From Pseudobdellovibrionaceae bacterium (lineage in GTDB: Bacteria; Bdellovibrionota; Bdellovibrionia; Bdellovibrionales; UBA1609), in contig JAUVAX010000013.1 in the NCBI GenBank assembly GCA_030591685.1, positions 1-59,858 of the forward strand: a DNA stretch of 59,858 bases. The letters run 5' to 3'. The translations under genes were made by a program, and so were the position numbers. The notes beneath the pieces are model-generated. The model did no database searches and had not been told where the DNA came from. It was given only the letters and a program-made list of their open reading frames with translations. Below are positions 16,936 to 26,292 of this stretch, one piece after another; position 1 is the stretch's first letter, and every line of letters begins with the position of its first letter.

Positions 16936-17688
16936 ATGTGCATTAAAAAGGCATTAATATTAGCGAGCCTGTTTGTGGTACTTCCTCAAAGGGGCTTTGC
17001 CATTGAGCTTGATTCAATTCGTGAAAACACTAAGGGAGTAGAAAGCCTAGTGTTGGCCCTAGAGAGGCTGGAGCAGTTTCAAAAAGAGGCTCAAAAGCAG
17101 GCCCCTAAAGGAGCCCCTCCACCAGAGGTAAAGTTAGACCCCGAAGAGTTAACTCCAGCATTAAATCACTTTATAAAGGCTCTCGGTGTGCAGCCGCAGA
17201 ATAAAGTGATTCGATTTAATTTAGCCCTGATTTTACAATTGCAAGGTCATCTTAAAAAGGCTTTAATTGAGTACGAACTGTTGCAAAAAGGAGCTGTTGA
17301 TCAATTTAAATTTAACGTTGTTTTTAATAAAGCCATTATATATACAAAGTTGAATGACTTTAAAAAAGCTCTAGAGAACTATCAGGTGGCTTTAGAGGTT
17401 GAACCAGACTCTCAAGAGGTCAAAACCAATATCGAGCTGCTTTGGCAAAACTCTAAGGGCTCGGGTGGCGAAGACGAAGATAAATCAAAAGACGATAAAA
17501 GCGGTAAAGATAAAAAAGAAGACACACCCGGTAAAGAAACTAAACCACAAAAAAAGAAAAAGCCAAAAGACTTATCAAAGAGTGAGATTAAAAAAATATT
17601 AAATGAGTTAAAAAATCAAGAGAAAAAAATTAGAGCCAAAGAAATAAATGAAAAATTAAAGGAGAGCCCTCGTGAAAAAGACTGGTAA
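16936..17688 (+). CDS. batC: BatC-like periplasmic TPR protein
   Basis: A 250-residue exported protein with a signal peptide at about 1-22 (IKKALILASLFVV, ending GFA). I take ATG 16936, with AGAGGTG upstream, rather than the in-frame ATG 16876 inside batB, because it gives a clean signal peptide. Two to three TPR units follow (ALNHFIKALGVQPQNKVI; FKKALENYQVALEVEPDSQ), then a Lys/Asp/Glu-rich low-complexity tail from about 180. TPR proteins of this position are thought to bridge BatA/B to BatD or to peptidoglycan enzymes. It overlaps batD by 17 bp. Confidence 0.85.
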   Translation: MCIKKALILASLFVVLPQRGFAIELDSIRENTKGVESLVLALERLEQFQKEAQKQAPKGAPPPEVKLDPEELTPALNHFIKALGVQPQNKVIRFNLALILQLQGHLKKALIEYELLQKGAVDQFKFNVVFNKAIIYTKLNDFKKALENYQVALEVEPDSQEVKTNIELLWQNSKGSGGEDEDKSKDDKSGKDKKEDTPGKETKPQKKKKPKDLSKSEIKKILNELKNQEKKIRAKEINEKLKESPREKDW

Positions 17689-19573
17689 AATCGTTCTTCT
17701 GCTCTTAGTGCAGGTTTTGCTTTTGTTACCTGTTCATGCGGCACAGGTCGACGTGCAGGCTACAGTAGATAGAAACACAATGTACTCGGGCGATACATTT
17801 ACTTTGTCGGTTGTTGTTTCGTCTGAGGGGTCAGCTAACATGCGTGAGCCGCGGTTACCGACTTTAAAGAGTTTTGACGTTCTTAATGCGTGGCCAGAGA
17901 CACAAATTAAATCACAATTTATAAATGGAAAGTTTACAACATCAAGAGTAAAGAGGTTTAACTATATGTTGGCACCAAAATCTCATGGTGCTCTAAGCTT
18001 GGGCGCTGTTTCAGTTGATGTGAATGGTCAAATATATAAAACAAAACCCATTTCAATTACGGTCAAAAAGGGCTCATCCCCAAAGGGTAATACAGCTCGG
18101 ACTAAACAACGACGGCAACGGTTTAAGGACCCTTTTTCAAACATGGAAGAGGAGGCCGTGGATGTTTTCAATCAACTATTAAGACGTCAGAGGCCTCTGC
18201 GTGGTCAACGAGAAATGAATATCAACCCAAATGAAGTCTACTTTGTAGATACAAAGGTAGATAAAAAGAAAGTCTATGTTGGCGAACAAGTCACCGTAAG
18301 TTGGTATATATATACTCGGTATGATTTAACGAATATTCAAAACATTAAATATCCAGATTTAAAGGGGTTTTGGAAAGAGGACATAGAGATTGCCACAAAT
18401 TTATCGTTCTCAAATGAGGTTATAAATGGGGTTATGTATAAAAAAGCTCTTTTGGCTTCGTATGCTCTGTTCCCTGTTAAAAAGGGCTCGTCCACGATTG
18501 ATGTTTATAAAATAAAGTGCCGATTTAGAATGCCGGGGCTTTTAGGTTTTAGGCAAACAGATTATGTGGTCAAGGGGAGTCCGAGTATAAATATTAAAGT
18601 GCTTCCGCTGCCTTCAGGCCAACCAAAAGACTTCACAGGTGCTGTCGGGGACTTTAGGCTGAAGTCTTCTATAGAGGGACTGCAGGTTAATGCCGACGAG
18701 CCGGTAAACTTTAAAGTTCAGTTTTCGGGCCGTGGTAACGCAAAAAGAATAGACTTGCCTGAGTTGGATTTGCCAAAGTCTGTTGATATTTTTGACACAA
18801 AAGATTCATCAAAGTTTAATAAAAACGGGACGAGTTTTAAAAACTATGAAATTTTATTAGTACCCAGAGTTCCGGGTGAATTAATACTAAAGCCAATGAG
18901 TTTTAGTTTCTTTAACCCCCGCACACGCAAATACTATTCGCAAAAGACTAAAGAGTTTAAATTAAAAGTGAGTGAAAGTAAAAATAAGCAAATGTTACCT
19001 CAAAGTCGCGTGGTCACAACGCCAGGAGAAGCGGAGCTTAAGGCCAACAACGGCCCGCCGCCCATTCATATGTCTTGGAGTTCACAGGCGGGTTTAAGCC
19101 CTAAGCTTAAGTTTAAGTTTTGGATTTTTGCGCTAATAATGTCTTTTGCTTATCTGGCTTGGCGTTACATGATTGAATTTCAAGTATTAAACACAACTCA
19201 GGGTATAGATGTAGAGTTAAAAAGGCGAATTGGAACTTTAAATGACTACGCTTCAAAAGACCAATGGAGAAAGGTGGGTATTGAGGGTAGTAATTTAATT
19301 TATTTCTTATTAGGGGAGCTTTCAGGAGCCGGTGGGGCCAACCGTCAGGCTGATAAATTGTTAGAGATGGCCCCCCCCAGCGTGCGCAGAGGTGCAGGAG
19401 AGGGGATTTTAAATCAGTTAAAAACTTTTGAAGAGGTCGCATTTGCCCCCCTTGAGGTTGTTGGGGCAAAGAAAGATAAAAAGAGTTTGCGAATCATGAT
19501 TAAGAGTTTAGATAAAATTTGTAAATCGGCTGTAAAGCTGTCAAAAAATGACACTCATTTGGGCGGAGAATAG
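17672..19573 (+). CDS. batD: BatD (oxygen-tolerance) protein
   Basis: A 633-residue protein with a signal peptide (about 1-23, ending VHA), repeated beta-sandwich units characteristic of BatD (VQATVDRNTMYSGDTFTLSV near the start; YVGEQVTVSWYIYTR; LKSSIEGLQVNADEPVNF), and one transmembrane helix at about 485-502 followed by a cytoplasmic helical tail. BatD is a large periplasmic scaffold anchored in the inner membrane. It starts at GTG 17672, within the end of batC, so translation is coupled. Its TAG stop abuts the next gene's GTG with no spacer. Confidence 0.9.
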   Translation: MKKTGKIVLLLLVQVLLLLPVHAAQVDVQATVDRNTMYSGDTFTLSVVVSSEGSANMREPRLPTLKSFDVLNAWPETQIKSQFINGKFTTSRVKRFNYMLAPKSHGALSLGAVSVDVNGQIYKTKPISITVKKGSSPKGNTARTKQRRQRFKDPFSNMEEEAVDVFNQLLRRQRPLRGQREMNINPNEVYFVDTKVDKKKVYVGEQVTVSWYIYTRYDLTNIQNIKYPDLKGFWKEDIEIATNLSFSNEVINGVMYKKALLASYALFPVKKGSSTIDVYKIKCRFRMPGLLGFRQTDYVVKGSPSINIKVLPLPSGQPKDFTGAVGDFRLKSSIEGLQVNADEPVNFKVQFSGRGNAKRIDLPELDLPKSVDIFDTKDSSKFNKNGTSFKNYEILLVPRVPGELILKPMSFSFFNPRTRKYYSQKTKEFKLKVSESKNKQMLPQSRVVTTPGEAELKANNGPPPIHMSWSSQAGLSPKLKFKFWIFALIMSFAYLAWRYMIEFQVLNTTQGIDVELKRRIGTLNDYASKDQWRKVGIEGSNLIYFLLGELSGAGGANRQADKLLEMAPPSVRRGAGEGILNQLKTFEEVAFAPLEVVGAKKDKKSLRIMIKSLDKICKSAVKLSKNDTHLGGE

Positions 19574-21811
19574 GTGAAAACAGTTTTTATTTTTAGCTTA
19601 CTTATAAGCCTTGGTGCTTGGGCTCAAATGCAGCCTTTAAATGAAGAGTTCAAAGCGACTTCAAGTACAAAGTATTATAGCTTCTCTAAAGGTGAAAAGG
19701 GACCCGCTCAGAGAACCTATCGGCGATTGTATGAGATTAAAAAAAGTTTTTATAGTAAAGATGGACTTAAATGCATAAGGCTCACTAATAAATACAGAAA
19801 AAACTATAAAACAATTTCAAACCAGTTGCTTAACCAGCAGCTGCAATGTGCATTGATTTTAGATACATCAATTAAATCAAACAGAGGTCGTTTAAAAAAA
19901 ATTGTGAACAGGGCTCAAAATCAACTATTAAAGTTTGGCGGCCAAAGGGTTAAGTCGGAAATTTTAGAGAACTATGTGAAGTTGGCTTTAGTTGTTTTTG
20001 AAAACTCTATACGGGATGATCGCCCAGCGGGCTGGGGTTATTTTGAGAATCTGCAAGCTTACTTGAGTGTAATGACTAAGGAGCAAAAATACTTTTTTTA
20101 TAAAACAGCAGGGGAGCTGGCTTTTATTCAACAAAAAGTGGGCCCAGCAAAAATATTTTTTCAAAGAAGCTTAGAGTATAAAGATTCAAATGAATTAAAA
20201 GATAAATTAAGAGCACTCGACCCTCGTTTGTTTCTAAATGAACCCTCTGAAAAAGAAAATCAAAAAGATGAGGTGTTGCTTGCAGCAGCTTCTGATGCTG
20301 AAAAAGAGCTTGTCACAAGACTTAGACGCACATTACAGGCTCATGAGTTAGTGCTGGCCATTGACGATGGCGTCCAGATTATAAGTCAATTTCCGTCCAG
20401 CTTTTATGCCCAGTGGGCTGAAAAAGAGATGCTTCGTATTTACTTTAATTTGACCTCTAAATCTGCGGGGAAATATGCCCTTGTGAAATTTAAAATCCGC
20501 AAGTTGTTGCATGATTTAGATGGGCCACGGCTTTTAAGTTGGGCTAAAAAGTTTTTTTATAGAGGATACTATGCAGATAGCTACTGGTTTGCCAGTCAGG
20601 CAGCCCTTAAACTAGAGGGGCAAGTGGCACTTGTCGAGGCTAATAAAGTTGCGGCACGTTCGCTTCACTATATTGGAAAGTACACAAAGGCCGCCGAATA
20701 TTATCAAAAAATTTACGAAATGTCGACGGGAACAAAAGGGGCTGTTGAGGCTTTGTTTCGTTGGGGGCTGATCCGTTACCGCCAAAAGGAATACTCTAAG
20801 GCCTCCTCCTTGTTTGAGCGTTTATTGGCCCTATCAGAGCACTATGGTTATGAAGTCAAAAGTTTATATTGGCTGTGGAGGTCTCGTCAAAATTTAGAAA
20901 ACTCCAATGCCGTTGAACCTGCAAAAAAACTTTATACTAAATACCCACTCACTTACTACGGTATTAGGGCCTATGCTGAAAACAACGGGGGGCTTTTGAA
21001 TTGGGTCATAAAGGAGCCTATGTCGTTTAGCCTGACGTTAAACTTTACTCAATATGAGAGAGAGGCTTATGAAAATTACAAATTATTTGTTAAAAGTGGC
21101 TGGTACCTTGAGGCTGAAAATGAGTTGAGTTTATTGCCTCAGCCAAAAACGGCGCAGCAAAATGTATTTATGGCTAACTTGTGGGTAGGGTCGCATAATA
21201 TTAAAAAGGGTATTGAGTTAACATCCTCTACATTAAGTAATGACTTAAATTTTATTCGAAAAAACATAGTTCAAAACATATTTCCGCGTGTTCACAAAAC
21301 TTCAGTTGATAAGTGGGCCACAAAAAATAAAATAAGCCCTTATTTGGTTTATGCCCTTTTAAGGCAAGAGAGTGCTTTTGATGCCAGAGCAGTGAGCCCA
21401 TCTAATGCCGTAGGTTTAATGCAGTTGGTTTCAGGCACTGCTGAGGAAGTAAGAAAGGATTTAAGTGTTAAAAAGTTTACGTTCCCTGAGAGCTTATTTG
21501 AGCCGGATTTAAATATTCGATTCGGCTCTTTTTATTTAAAAAAAATGATTCGAGCGAATCAAGGGTATATCCCTTTGGCTTTGGCTTCGTATAATGCTGG
21601 GATCGGCCGTCTCTATAGGTGGATGACAGCAAGAAAAGACCTTGTAAACTTAAGGATGACCACTTCGTCGTCCCCTGAGAGTGAAATATGGATTGATGAA
21701 ATGCCTTGGTCCGAAACTCGTCTTTACGTAAAATTTGTTATGAGAAACATGTTGATATACAAGTTGCTCGACCAAAGTCGTGTAGAGCTAACGGATCCAC
21801 TTTGGAATTAA
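19574..21811 (+). CDS. slt: Soluble lytic murein transglycosylase (Slt-type)
   Basis: A 745-residue periplasmic enzyme that cleaves the MurNAc-GlcNAc bond of peptidoglycan, forming 1,6-anhydro ends. A signal peptide covers about 1-17. A long helical-repeat region (about 60-560) would make the doughnut-shaped superhelix of Slt70. The C-terminal GEWL-like domain has the catalytic Glu599 in LLRQESAFDARAVSPSNA, then GLMQLV and LASYNAGIGR. It starts at GTG 19574 directly after the batD stop, so it belongs to the bat operon, which is not the standard neighbourhood. A 128-bp gap follows before mltD. Confidence 0.94.
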   Translation: MKTVFIFSLLISLGAWAQMQPLNEEFKATSSTKYYSFSKGEKGPAQRTYRRLYEIKKSFYSKDGLKCIRLTNKYRKNYKTISNQLLNQQLQCALILDTSIKSNRGRLKKIVNRAQNQLLKFGGQRVKSEILENYVKLALVVFENSIRDDRPAGWGYFENLQAYLSVMTKEQKYFFYKTAGELAFIQQKVGPAKIFFQRSLEYKDSNELKDKLRALDPRLFLNEPSEKENQKDEVLLAAASDAEKELVTRLRRTLQAHELVLAIDDGVQIISQFPSSFYAQWAEKEMLRIYFNLTSKSAGKYALVKFKIRKLLHDLDGPRLLSWAKKFFYRGYYADSYWFASQAALKLEGQVALVEANKVAARSLHYIGKYTKAAEYYQKIYEMSTGTKGAVEALFRWGLIRYRQKEYSKASSLFERLLALSEHYGYEVKSLYWLWRSRQNLENSNAVEPAKKLYTKYPLTYYGIRAYAENNGGLLNWVIKEPMSFSLTLNFTQYEREAYENYKLFVKSGWYLEAENELSLLPQPKTAQQNVFMANLWVGSHNIKKGIELTSSTLSNDLNFIRKNIVQNIFPRVHKTSVDKWATKNKISPYLVYALLRQESAFDARAVSPSNAVGLMQLVSGTAEEVRKDLSVKKFTFPESLFEPDLNIRFGSFYLKKMIRANQGYIPLALASYNAGIGRLYRWMTARKDLVNLRMTTSSSPESEIWIDEMPWSETRLYVKFVMRNMLIYKLLDQSRVELTDPLWN

Positions 21812-21939
21812 GCATTGCAACACAAAATATTGATTAAATAATGAACAAAAGGTGAGTTTTTTTAATGTAAATTTGCTACAAGACTCTGGGTTTTGTAGAC
21901 TATAGTTAGTATATTGTTTAAAAAACGAAAAGTAGGCTT

Positions 21940-23811
21940 ATGTATCGTACGTTATTAGTGTTGTTTTTTTTAATTCTCTCGGGCTGTGCTTCTTTAAATA
22001 AGAGTGACTCGGTGGTTACAACAACGGTTGTGAGCTCCAAAAAAACTGAAGCGAACCTTGAACCTCGTTATATTGGGGATTCATTAACAGAGTTTGACCT
22101 TGTACTTATTAACAAACTAGAGCCGGTCCCTAAAAAAGGGTATGCCGCCATTGAAAAGTGGTTAAATTACTTTCAGGGGCGCGGTAAAAAACACATGCAG
22201 CGGTATTTACAGCGCTCTACTCGCTACATCCCATTAATGAAACAAATTTTAAGACAAGAGGGGCTCCCTGAGGACCTTGTTTATATTTCATTAATTGAGT
22301 CGGGGTTTAACCCGAAGGCTTATTCATATGCTGCTGCGGTGGGGTATTGGCAATTCATTCGCCCAACAGGTCGGCAGTATAAACTTAAAATTTCTACTTT
22401 TGTAGATGAAAGGCGTGACCCGGTGGCCTCAACTCGGGCTGCCGCGAACTACTTTAAAGCACTGTATAACATGTTTGATAGTTGGTACCTCTCAATGGCC
22501 TCTTATAATTCGGGTGAGTCTCGGGTCAAGAGATCTCTAAGACGGTATAGAGCGACAACTTTTTGGGACATCGCTCGAAAACGGCGACTCCCCGCTGAAA
22601 CTCGTAACTATGTCCCTAAGTTTATAGCCGCAAAATTAATTGCTACAAACCCCTCTCGGTTTGGGTTTAAAAACTTGGAGTACCATGAACAGTTAAGTTT
22701 CGACAGTGTTCAGGTGAGCAAGCCAATTAGCATAAAAAAGTTGGCAAAAAAAATGGGCATACCTGTTGATGAAATCAAAAGGTTGAACCCTGCGCTGAGG
22801 TCTAACTACTTACCTGTTTATCTAGGCACTAAGACAGCTGTTCGGGTGCCAAAGGGGTACGGTATTTCTGCGGCGGGCTTTTTGGACGAGGCCATCTCTA
22901 AACCACCCAAATACATTGCTGGTGCGGGTTTAATTTATAGAATTAGAAGGGGAGATAGCCTTTACAAAATAGCCCGTAAGTATGGGACGACGATTACGCG
23001 GTTAAGACACGAAAATGGGCTGCGGCGGCGATCGATTTTACGAATTGGTAAAAAAATAAGAATTCCAGAACGTCGTATTCGTACAAAGCGTCGAGGTCGT
23101 AGGTATGTGGCTCAAAACCATAAAGGCAAGAAATACAGAGTTCGCAAGGGAGACAGCCTTTATGTGATTGCTCGTCGATTTGGTACGACTATTTCGAAGT
23201 TGCGATTTTTAAATGGAATGAGGCGACGGTCTGTTTTAAAAATTGGTCGGTTAATTCAGCTTCCAGCAAAAAGCTATAAAGTGACAAGAAATAAGAGTAC
23301 GAGCTCATCGGTAACACCTTGGGGGCATTACAGAGTTAGAAGTGGGGACAGTTTATACACAATCGCCCGAAAATTTAAAACAACCATTGCTAAGTTAAGA
23401 AGGTTAAATAACTTAGGCCGTAGATCTATGATTAAACCGGGGCTATTATTAGTTGTTTCTGAGAAGACCTCGCCTGTGGGGCCTAAAATGATCTCTCAAA
23501 GGGGTTCAAAGGGTGATAACCTGTACTCGGTTATCCGAGTGAGGCGGGGGCAAAATTTAAGTTATTTAGCTCAGAGGTATAAAACTTCTATCTCTGATTT
23601 AAAGAAAATAAATAACTTAAAGACCTCAGGCCTAAGAGTGGGGCAAACCCTTAGGGTTCCAAAGCGCAAGTTTCATGTGGTTCAGCCCGGAGAGACTCTG
23701 ATTCATATTGCTAAAAGGTATGAAGTGAGTTTGCCGCGGCTTAAAAGGGCGAACCTTATAAAGAATTCCTCAAGAATAATGGCAGGGCGGCAAATTTATA
23801 TCCCTAAGTAA
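21940..23811 (+). CDS. mltD: MltD-like membrane-bound lytic transglycosylase with LysM repeats
   Basis: A 623-residue lipoprotein with its lipobox ILSGC ending at residue 17. The transglycosylase domain has the catalytic Glu120 in YISLIESGFNPKAYSYAAA and AVGYWQFIRPTGRQY, followed by SMASYNSGE. A degenerate LysM-like unit (about 250-305) and five clear LysM peptidoglycan-binding repeats follow at about 331-377, 397-443, 463-507, 531-575 and 577-623 (YRIRRGDSLYKIARKYGTT and relatives). E. coli MltD has two, so this one is extended. The LysM linkers are very Arg/Lys-rich. It probably acts with the Slt upstream in wall remodelling. Confidence 0.95.
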   Translation: MYRTLLVLFFLILSGCASLNKSDSVVTTTVVSSKKTEANLEPRYIGDSLTEFDLVLINKLEPVPKKGYAAIEKWLNYFQGRGKKHMQRYLQRSTRYIPLMKQILRQEGLPEDLVYISLIESGFNPKAYSYAAAVGYWQFIRPTGRQYKLKISTFVDERRDPVASTRAAANYFKALYNMFDSWYLSMASYNSGESRVKRSLRRYRATTFWDIARKRRLPAETRNYVPKFIAAKLIATNPSRFGFKNLEYHEQLSFDSVQVSKPISIKKLAKKMGIPVDEIKRLNPALRSNYLPVYLGTKTAVRVPKGYGISAAGFLDEAISKPPKYIAGAGLIYRIRRGDSLYKIARKYGTTITRLRHENGLRRRSILRIGKKIRIPERRIRTKRRGRRYVAQNHKGKKYRVRKGDSLYVIARRFGTTISKLRFLNGMRRRSVLKIGRLIQLPAKSYKVTRNKSTSSSVTPWGHYRVRSGDSLYTIARKFKTTIAKLRRLNNLGRRSMIKPGLLLVVSEKTSPVGPKMISQRGSKGDNLYSVIRVRRGQNLSYLAQRYKTSISDLKKINNLKTSGLRVGQTLRVPKRKFHVVQPGETLIHIAKRYEVSLPRLKRANLIKNSSRIMAGRQIYIPK

Positions 23812-23844
23812 ATTTATAGTTAAAAGCTGTAGTAAGTTTAAATC

Positions 23845-23873
23845 AAAAAAAAAGACCGTAAGTTTCCTTACGG
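23845..23873 (-). terminator. Strong intrinsic terminator reading leftward
   Basis: On the minus strand the 7-bp stem CCGTAAG / CTTACGG (23873-23867 with 23862-23856, 4-base loop) is followed by about eight to nine T residues (A-run 23845-23853 on the plus strand). It would end transcripts coming from the right; the nearest minus-strand gene ends at 24274, 400 bp away. The hairpin alone could also help end mltD transcription. Confidence 0.75.
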
Positions 23874-24273
23874 CCCCGCTTAAGTGAGTTGAGGTTTTGA
23901 AACCTCAAAAATACCAATCCTTTGGTAGGCTGTACCTTATAACTCCAGCTACTTCGGAGGAGGATCCAGGTTTAAATCCTTTGGTAAATACATGCTTGCA
24001 CCCCCCCTGTTTTTTTTACTTCTCTACTCTCAGAAAAAACCTTAAATACCACTTATATAAATATACCGCAAAGCGTCGAGCATGTGAAGACTAAGGTCTG
24101 CTTTGGGCCACATCGGGACATTCAATATGGGAATTTTAAGAGGCTCACTTTGAAGCTCTTGATACTAGGCATATGTAATCGAGGAGAGGTTGTTATTAAA
24201 ATTGAATAGACTCAAATGTATTGTCATTTTTTAAATGAACAATCGTTGAGGCGTTGAATTGGCCGGGAGCTTA
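23874..24273. other. 400-bp intergenic region, possible minus-strand small RNA
   Basis: No convincing protein gene. The stretch holds a perfect palindrome GAGGTTTTGAAACCTC (23891-23906), two copies of AATCCTTTGGTA (23917-23928 and 23975-23986) and GC-rich stem-forming segments. With the strong minus-strand terminator at its left end, it could be the 3' UTR of the barrel gene at 24274 or an independent small RNA. The 65-codon plus-strand frame at 23897-24094 has no protein-like features. Confidence 0.4.
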
Positions 24274-25038
24274 TCAAAAATATTTTCGGTAGCTCACTTC
24301 AAGAGCGAATTCTTTTTGATGGTCAAAGGAGGCTGGGGTAGCCGATTCGTTGACCATAATATTATACCCGACAGACGTAATGAGGTCTCCGTAGTCAGTT
24401 CGCCATGAGGGGTAAACTTTTAAATCAATCCAGTGGGTTCCATTTGTAGCGTTACGATCATTGGATAAAATTTTGTAACTAACACTGTAGGCCCATAAAA
24501 AGCTCTGTAGCTCTTTTTCATAAAAGTAAGCGAGGTTAATGATGTCTCCAAGCTGAGTAAGGGGGCTTATTTGATTATTTGTGGTGTAGTCGAGCCGGAC
24601 CCCTCCGCCATAGCTCATTTCATACCCCAAAGTAAGGCCATAGGATGCGGCCCCGTACTGAACGCCTCCGGAGCCTCCCTCGGTATTAAGGCTTAAATTA
24701 AGCCCCCCGTTAAGGCCATTATCTTTGGAGCCCTTTACGTAGATGTTAGGCCGCTCAAGGCCGCTGAGGGACCCACCAAGGTCAACGTAGGCAACTCGTG
24801 CACCTACAGAGAGTGACTTAGTGAACCCTTTCTCGTAGTTAAAAAGGAGGCGCGTAGCGTTTTGATCTACAGAGGGGCCTATTTTGGGGGTTATATTTAA
24901 AGAGCTATATTTAAGCCCTCCCTCCAGTAATGTTTGGCCCTCTCCGGCTTGGATGAACTGCTCCGTATGATGAGCATGGGCTGTCTTAAGCCCCGCTGTC
25001 ATAGATAGGATAATAAAACAAACCGCACTTAATCTCAT
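24274..25038 (-). CDS. Outer-membrane beta-barrel protein, hypothetical
   Basis: A 254-residue protein with a signal peptide (about 1-22, ending AHA). The rest alternates polar and hydrophobic residues in strand-length segments (SVGARVAYVDLGG, GLTLGYEMSYGGGVRLDY, FALEVSYRKYF). It ends with an aromatic Phe as outer-membrane barrels usually do for BAM recognition. About ten to twelve strands fit the length. No specific family or substrate can be named. It is monocistronic, with a gap of about 235 bp to mrp on one side and the possible small-RNA region on the other. Confidence 0.72.
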   Translation of the reverse strand: MRLSAVCFIILSMTAGLKTAHAHHTEQFIQAGEGQTLLEGGLKYSSLNITPKIGPSVDQNATRLLFNYEKGFTKSLSVGARVAYVDLGGSLSGLERPNIYVKGSKDNGLNGGLNLSLNTEGGSGGVQYGAASYGLTLGYEMSYGGGVRLDYTTNNQISPLTQLGDIINLAYFYEKELQSFLWAYSVSYKILSNDRNATNGTHWIDLKVYPSWRTDYGDLITSVGYNIMVNESATPASFDHQKEFALEVSYRKYF

Positions 25039-25273
25039 TGAGAGCCCCTTTTAAAAACACCATTCACACTGACTTAAAGCATTCTACCCCGTTAATATTT
25101 AACGAGTGAAGAGAAATAAACTTTAATGAGATTAAAAGCCTGTTTTTTTTTAGCCCTCGCGTTTAAAGTTACAGATTTTTTAGTTGAAATATTGGTAAGT
25201 TTTAAAAGGGCCGGGCAAAAGCCTGCAGGACACTTTTATGTCGTTTGAAAAGCGACTAAAAACTAATTAAGCC

Positions 25274-26062
25274 TTAAAAGTGAGAGCAAACCTTTTCGGC
25301 CAGTCCGGTAAAAGCTTTAGCTTCGAGGCCTTCGGGGTTGGACTCAACAATTGGGATCCCAGCCTCTGAGCAGAGTCCTACGGCGGGGTTAAAGGGGATT
25401 TCAATCATTTTTAAAATTTTTTGATCCACTAAAAATTTATCTAAGTCTCCCTTTGGGAAAAGCTGCAAGGGCTCCGCGGCCCCGGGGGGGGTAAAACTAG
25501 ACATGTTTTCAACAACACCGAGTAAGGGGACGTTAATTTGATTAAACATATCCATTGCTTTTTTAGCATCAACTAAAGAAATATTTTGAGGGGTGGTGAC
25601 AATGATGGCCCCACTTACAGGTACTTTTTGGGCAATGGTTAGGGGCACGTCTCCTGTGCCAGGGGGTAAATCAATAATCAAGTAATCGAGCTCGCCCCAT
25701 TTAACATCTCTTAAAAATTGATCCAAGGCTTTAAAGATCATAGGTCCGCGCCACACAACGCTAGAGCCTTCTTCAACTAAAAACCCTAAGCTCATAAGTT
25801 TTATCCCAAGACGAACAAGAGGTATAATTTTTTTTTCTTCATCAACTTGTGGGTGCTGATTAATGGCTCCCATCATTCTTGGTAAGCTGGGTCCGTAAAT
25901 ATCAGCATCAAGAAGGCCTACTTTGAGGCCTTTTTGCTTTAAAGCACAAGCCAGGTTTACTGAGGTGGTGCTTTTGCCGACTCCACCCTTGCCTGAGCCA
26001 ACAACAATAATTTGTTTAATGCCTTCAATAGGGGCTTGAGATAAAAAAGGGTTTTGTGACAT
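25274..26062 (-). CDS. mrp: Mrp/ApbC-family P-loop ATPase (Fe-S cluster carrier)
   Basis: A 262-residue cytoplasmic ATPase of the Mrp/NBP35 group, which bind and deliver Fe-S clusters. The deviant Walker A GKGGVGKSTTSVNLA lies near 24-38, and LLDADIYGPSLPRMMG and DYLIIDLPPGTGD are Mrp signatures. The C-terminal CxxC of many Mrp proteins is not obvious here; ENMSSF replaces the usual ENMS-xFxCPxC, so cluster binding may differ. The N-terminal DUF59 domain of longer Mrp proteins is absent. It is a single gene. The Fe-S genes iscS and an iscA homologue lie 18 kb away. Confidence 0.9.
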   Translation of the reverse strand: MSQNPFLSQAPIEGIKQIIVVGSGKGGVGKSTTSVNLACALKQKGLKVGLLDADIYGPSLPRMMGAINQHPQVDEEKKIIPLVRLGIKLMSLGFLVEEGSSVVWRGPMIFKALDQFLRDVKWGELDYLIIDLPPGTGDVPLTIAQKVPVSGAIIVTTPQNISLVDAKKAMDMFNQINVPLLGVVENMSSFTPPGAAEPLQLFPKGDLDKFLVDQKILKMIEIPFNPAVGLCSEAGIPIVESNPEGLEAKAFTGLAEKVCSHF

Positions 26063-26292
26063 AGGATAAGGCCTTTTTTTGCAGTGAGTATGTGGTCAAG
26101 CCGAGTCATAGCATAAATTAAAGGGTGTTTTCAAGCCTCACAGGCGGTTTCTTTTAACATTGTACTCTGTGCTGGAGCCCATTTTTTTACGTCTCAGGCT
26201 GCAGGTTAGGGCTTGATTCGATAGTTTATGCTCCTTGAGTTTAAATAGGGTCCATGTAACAATCCCACTTTGAGGGTAACAAAAGGAACACA

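Noticed and set aside
23911-23989. tRNA-like fold (TACCAA/TTGGTA ends and a TTTAAATCC T-loop-like segment)
   Set aside because: The acceptor and T-arm distances do not agree with tRNA numbering, and no anticodon stem can be formed.
23897-24094. 65-codon plus-strand frame after mltD
   Set aside because: Composition is atypical, it lies over palindromes and a terminator hairpin, and there is no ribosome site.
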